A stretch of DNA of 64,000 nt from contig NZ_RHJS01000002.1 of assembly GCF_003885045.1 (NCBI RefSeq), forward strand, positions 310,001-374,000, written 5' to 3'. Both the position numbers and the translations under genes were made by a program. Position 1 is the first letter of the stretch. Each line of letters opens with the position of its first letter. The DNA comes from Schaedlerella arabinosiphila. Lineage in GTDB: Bacteria; Bacillota; Clostridia; Lachnospirales; Lachnospiraceae. This document shows, piece after piece, positions 61,556 through 64,000 of this stretch. The notes beneath the pieces were generated by a model. It worked only from the letters and a program-made list of their open reading frames with translations. It did not search any database and was not told where the DNA came from.

Positions 61556-61584
61556 TTTACAAATGCCGGGAAGTGTGGTATGGT
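61556..61584 (+). promoter_or_regulatory. Promoter of lon
   Basis: -35 TTTACA (61556-61561) and -10 TATGGT (61579-61584) are 17 bp apart. The transcription start would fall at the left edge of the CIRCE element. Confidence 0.6.
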
Positions 61585-61593
61585 TACAAGTGA

Positions 61594-61620
61594 TTAGCAC
61601 TCTACTATACAGAGTGCTGA
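61594..61620 (+). promoter_or_regulatory. CIRCE operator (HrcA binding site)
   Basis: TTAGCACTC (61594-61602), a nine-base spacer, then GAGTGCTGA (61612-61620). This matches the CIRCE consensus TTAGCACTC-N9-GAGTGCTAA with one change. It lies between promoter and lon ribosome binding site, the position used for HrcA repression of groE and dnaK. Confidence 0.92.
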
Positions 61621-61636
61621 CAGAAGGAGAGAGATT

Positions 61637-63901
61637 ATGATTACAATACCTATATATGATATGATCATTTTGCCGGATGTGACCTATTATTTTAAGAAAG
61701 ACGTACTGAAGGATCTGGGGGCACAGGGCGCCGAGAAGGGGGATCAGCTCCTGTTTCTTATGCTGAAAGAGGATAAGAGCAGGAAGGACATGACCATGTC
61801 AGATTTCTATCCGATCGGTGTGATCGGGGAGCTGGAGACCATTGACGGGGACGGCAATGTGAGCGTCAAGACCGGGGAGCGGGTGGAGGTATCGGATCTG
61901 CAGGTGACAGAGGAAGCCATTGAGGCGTCGGTGTCAGTCAGAAAAGTGGAGGAGGACATTGAGTCCGAAGAGATCCAGGAGCGTTTTGAGAAAATGCGCT
62001 CCACGCTGCTTCATTTTATACAGGGATTCCAGTGGGGAATCTGGGCGCGCAGCTATGTCCTGCACTGGAAGTCCATGAATGAGGTGGTATCTGCCCTGTC
62101 CGGATATCTCACACTGTCAGACGATGAGAAATATGCGATCCTTGCATCAGATACGGTATCCGAGCGTATGGAACGGATCGAAAAAGCAATCTATGAATTT
62201 ATCGAGATGGCCAGGGTCAGCGAGGAAGCGGAGACGGCGCAGCAGGAGAAGCATGAGAAGGTCTATCGGGAAGAAGCCATCAAGAAGCAGATCGATTTTC
62301 TGCAGAGGCAGCTCGACGAGATGCATCCGGAAAATGTCTCCGATATCCGGAAGTTTGAACAAAAGCTCCAGGATTCCGGGATGAACCAGGATGCGAGAAA
62401 GGAAGCCGACAAGGTTCTCAACCGGATGAAGCAGGAAGGGAAGGACAGCCACGAGTACGGGCTGCTCTATGACTATCTGGACTTTGTTACCAGCCTGTCT
62501 TGGAGAAAAATGGACGCGGAGGATGTGGATCTGAAGGAATCCGAGGAGATCCTGGACCGCGAGCATTACGGACTGAAAAAGGTGAAGCAGAGGATCGTGC
62601 AGCAAATGGCGGTGATGGCGCTCAAACAGAGCCAGTCCGGCTCGATCCTGCTGTTTGTAGGCGCGCCGGGAACCGGAAAGACGAGTATCGGCCAGAGCAT
62701 TGCAGAGGCACTGCACCGGAAGTATGTCCGGGTCAGCTTGGGCGGCGTGCGCGACGAGGCGGAGATCCGGGGACACCGCAGAACCTACGTGGGTGCCATG
62801 CCGGGCAGGATCATGGAGGGGATGAAGCGCTGCGGGACCTCCAATCCGGTGATGGTATTGGATGAGGTGGATAAGCTGTCCAGGGATTACAGCGGCGATC
62901 CGGCAAGCGCGCTGCTGGAAGTATTGGACCCGGAGCAGAATAATAATTTTACGGATCATTATATGAATGTGCCTTACGACCTGTCGGATGTGCTGTTTGT
63001 ATGTACGGCCAATACCACGGACACGATACCGGAGCCTTTGCTGAACCGGATGGAGGTGATCCAGTTCCCGGGCTACACGGCGGTGGAGAAGTTCCAGATC
63101 GCGAGGAAGCATCTGCTGCCCAAAGCCATGAAGGGAATGGGAATCAAGGCCCAGAACCTGAAAGTGACGGATCAGGCTGTCCAGGCCATCATCAGTGATT
63201 ATACCAGGGAATCCGGCGTTCGCGGACTGAAAAAGCGGCTGGACGGCCTGTGCAGATACGCGGCGGTGAAGCTGGTCAAGGGCGAGCAGAAGAGCATCAC
63301 GGTGAGCCCCAAAAGGCTGCCGGAATTTTTGGACCGGAAGCCCATCCGGCATGAGGAAGCGCTGGAGGAGAAGAAACAGGGGATTGTCACCGGGCTTGCG
63401 TGGACGGCAGCAGGTGGGGAGATCCTTTTCGTAGAGACCTTATTTACCAAAGGGGAAGGAAAGGTGAAGGTCACCGGACAGCTCGGGGATGTGATGAAGG
63501 AGTCCGCCCAGATTGCGGTCAGCCTTGTAAAATCCAGATATCCCGAAGCGGCGGAGGTATTCAAGACCAATGACCTGCATATCCACGTGCCATCAGGCGC
63601 GGTTCCGAAGGACGGACCTTCAGCCGGGATCACCCTGACCACGGCCCTGGCGTCATTAGTAACCGAAAAGCCGGTGAGCCCGGAATACGCCATGACAGGC
63701 GAGGTGTCCCTGCGGGGGACGGTGATGCCCATCGGCGGCCTGCCGGAAAAGCTGATGGCAGCGCAGCGGGCCGGGATCTCCAAGGTATTTATACCGGAGG
63801 ACAATGTGGACGATCTGGACGATGTGGCGGAGGAAGTGAAGGAGAAGCTGGAGATCATACCGGTGAAGAAGGTAGAGGAAGTGCTGGAGAGGGTTCTTTG
63901 A
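61637..63901 (+). CDS. lon: ATP-dependent protease Lon
   Basis: A 754-residue LonA-type protease that degrades damaged and regulatory proteins. The N-terminal substrate domain (about 1-200) is divergent from typical LonA. A coiled-coil linker follows, the AAA+ module has Walker A GAPGTGKTS and Walker B VMVLDEVDKL, and the arginine-finger region is LLNRMEVIQFPGY. The peptidase domain holds the Ser662 (KDGPSAGIT) and Lys705 (LPEKLMAAQRAG) dyad at the normal spacing of 43. AGAAGGAGAGAG precedes the ATG, downstream of a CIRCE element, so it is a heat-shock gene under HrcA control here. Confidence 0.95.
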   Translation: MITIPIYDMIILPDVTYYFKKDVLKDLGAQGAEKGDQLLFLMLKEDKSRKDMTMSDFYPIGVIGELETIDGDGNVSVKTGERVEVSDLQVTEEAIEASVSVRKVEEDIESEEIQERFEKMRSTLLHFIQGFQWGIWARSYVLHWKSMNEVVSALSGYLTLSDDEKYAILASDTVSERMERIEKAIYEFIEMARVSEEAETAQQEKHEKVYREEAIKKQIDFLQRQLDEMHPENVSDIRKFEQKLQDSGMNQDARKEADKVLNRMKQEGKDSHEYGLLYDYLDFVTSLSWRKMDAEDVDLKESEEILDREHYGLKKVKQRIVQQMAVMALKQSQSGSILLFVGAPGTGKTSIGQSIAEALHRKYVRVSLGGVRDEAEIRGHRRTYVGAMPGRIMEGMKRCGTSNPVMVLDEVDKLSRDYSGDPASALLEVLDPEQNNNFTDHYMNVPYDLSDVLFVCTANTTDTIPEPLLNRMEVIQFPGYTAVEKFQIARKHLLPKAMKGMGIKAQNLKVTDQAVQAIISDYTRESGVRGLKKRLDGLCRYAAVKLVKGEQKSITVSPKRLPEFLDRKPIRHEEALEEKKQGIVTGLAWTAAGGEILFVETLFTKGEGKVKVTGQLGDVMKESAQIAVSLVKSRYPEAAEVFKTNDLHIHVPSGAVPKDGPSAGITLTTALASLVTEKPVSPEYAMTGEVSLRGTVMPIGGLPEKLMAAQRAGISKVFIPEDNVDDLDDVAEEVKEKLEIIPVKKVEEVLERVL

Positions 63902-63991
63902 GATAAGAGACGCGCGGCCTCGGAACCGGATTGAGAGAAGCGCGGACAGTAAGGCGCGGACAAATATACTGCTGATAAAAAAGAGGTGGGA

Positions 63992-64000
63992 ATGATGGTC
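63992..64000 (+). CDS. Start of a further gene, cut by the window edge
   Basis: AAGAGGTGGGA precedes ATG ATG GTC at the very end, an evident ribosome binding site and start. Only three codons are visible, so the product cannot be named. It follows lon by about 90 bases in the same direction and may share its transcript. Confidence 0.5.

Overview
The window looks like chromosome from a gut-type Firmicute, most likely a member of the Lachnospiraceae (Clostridium cluster XIVa). The grounds are roughly balanced base composition, strong AGGAGG-type ribosome binding sites, sigma-A promoters, class III fructose-1,6-bisphosphatase, HprK, a CIRCE operator, an S8 protease of the clostridial Csp type, and families common in this group (DUF1846, DUF5721, DUF4358, DHHW). 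I cannot name the species. No rRNA, tRNA, CRISPR array, complete insertion sequence or prophage was seen.

Layout. 1-12.4 kb: partial DUF1846 gene, then a forward block of ftsH, uvrC, hprK, a ROK glucokinase, a class A penicillin-binding protein, DAHP synthase and a YigZ protein. 12.6-15.8 kb, reverse: hpf, a PsiE-like membrane protein and typA. 16-27.5 kb, forward: SSB-like protein, dapB, fbp, a low-complexity lipoprotein, a eukaryote-type HisA, secA, prfB with its programmed frameshift, hom, and an ApgM-type protein that may be the homoserine kinase. 27.5-38.7 kb is more accessory. It holds an XRE membrane regulator, an HTH-ABC ATPase fusion with its permease, a truncated XRE gene in decayed sequence, an HTH/DUF1848 gene pair, azlCD with an HD protein, pckA, another XRE regulator, a CYTH protein and small unknowns. 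38.8-42.9 kb is a four-gene surface O-acetylation operon (SGNH hydrolase, DUF4358, MBOAT, DHHW). 42.9-50.6 kb: rluF-like, ligA, a ClpX-type ATPase, a Csp-like subtilisin, a zinc-ribbon protein and an LspA-like protein. 50.7-59.3 kb is a catabolic island: PucR regulator, YjiH, YfcC transporter, a divergent carbamoyltransferase, an agmatine-deiminase-like enzyme and carbamate kinase. 59.3-64 kb: a structured repeat, a small coiled-coil protein, a NudC-type Nudix hydrolase, a hemerythrin, and lon behind a CIRCE operator.

How the parts work together. HprK, glucokinase, Fbp and PckA are glycolysis/gluconeogenesis and carbon-control functions. SecA and RF2 sit together, and Hom sits next to its proposed kinase. 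The island at 50.7-59.3 kb reads as a complete ureido-to-ATP route: import a guanidino compound, deiminate it, phosphorolyse the ureido product to carbamoyl phosphate, and make ATP with carbamate kinase. Its deiminase and carbamoyltransferase both depart from textbook motifs, so the substrate may not be agmatine.

Most promising for new biology: the 50.7-59.3 kb island; the DUF1848 protein with a C-terminal CX3CX2C cluster like that of radical SAM enzymes; the HTH-ABC fusion with a perfect palindrome beside its own promoter; and two kinds of structured intergenic repeat (1504-1585 with 12471-12550, and 59381-59540). All calls come from reading the sequence and remembered family motifs; no database search was run.
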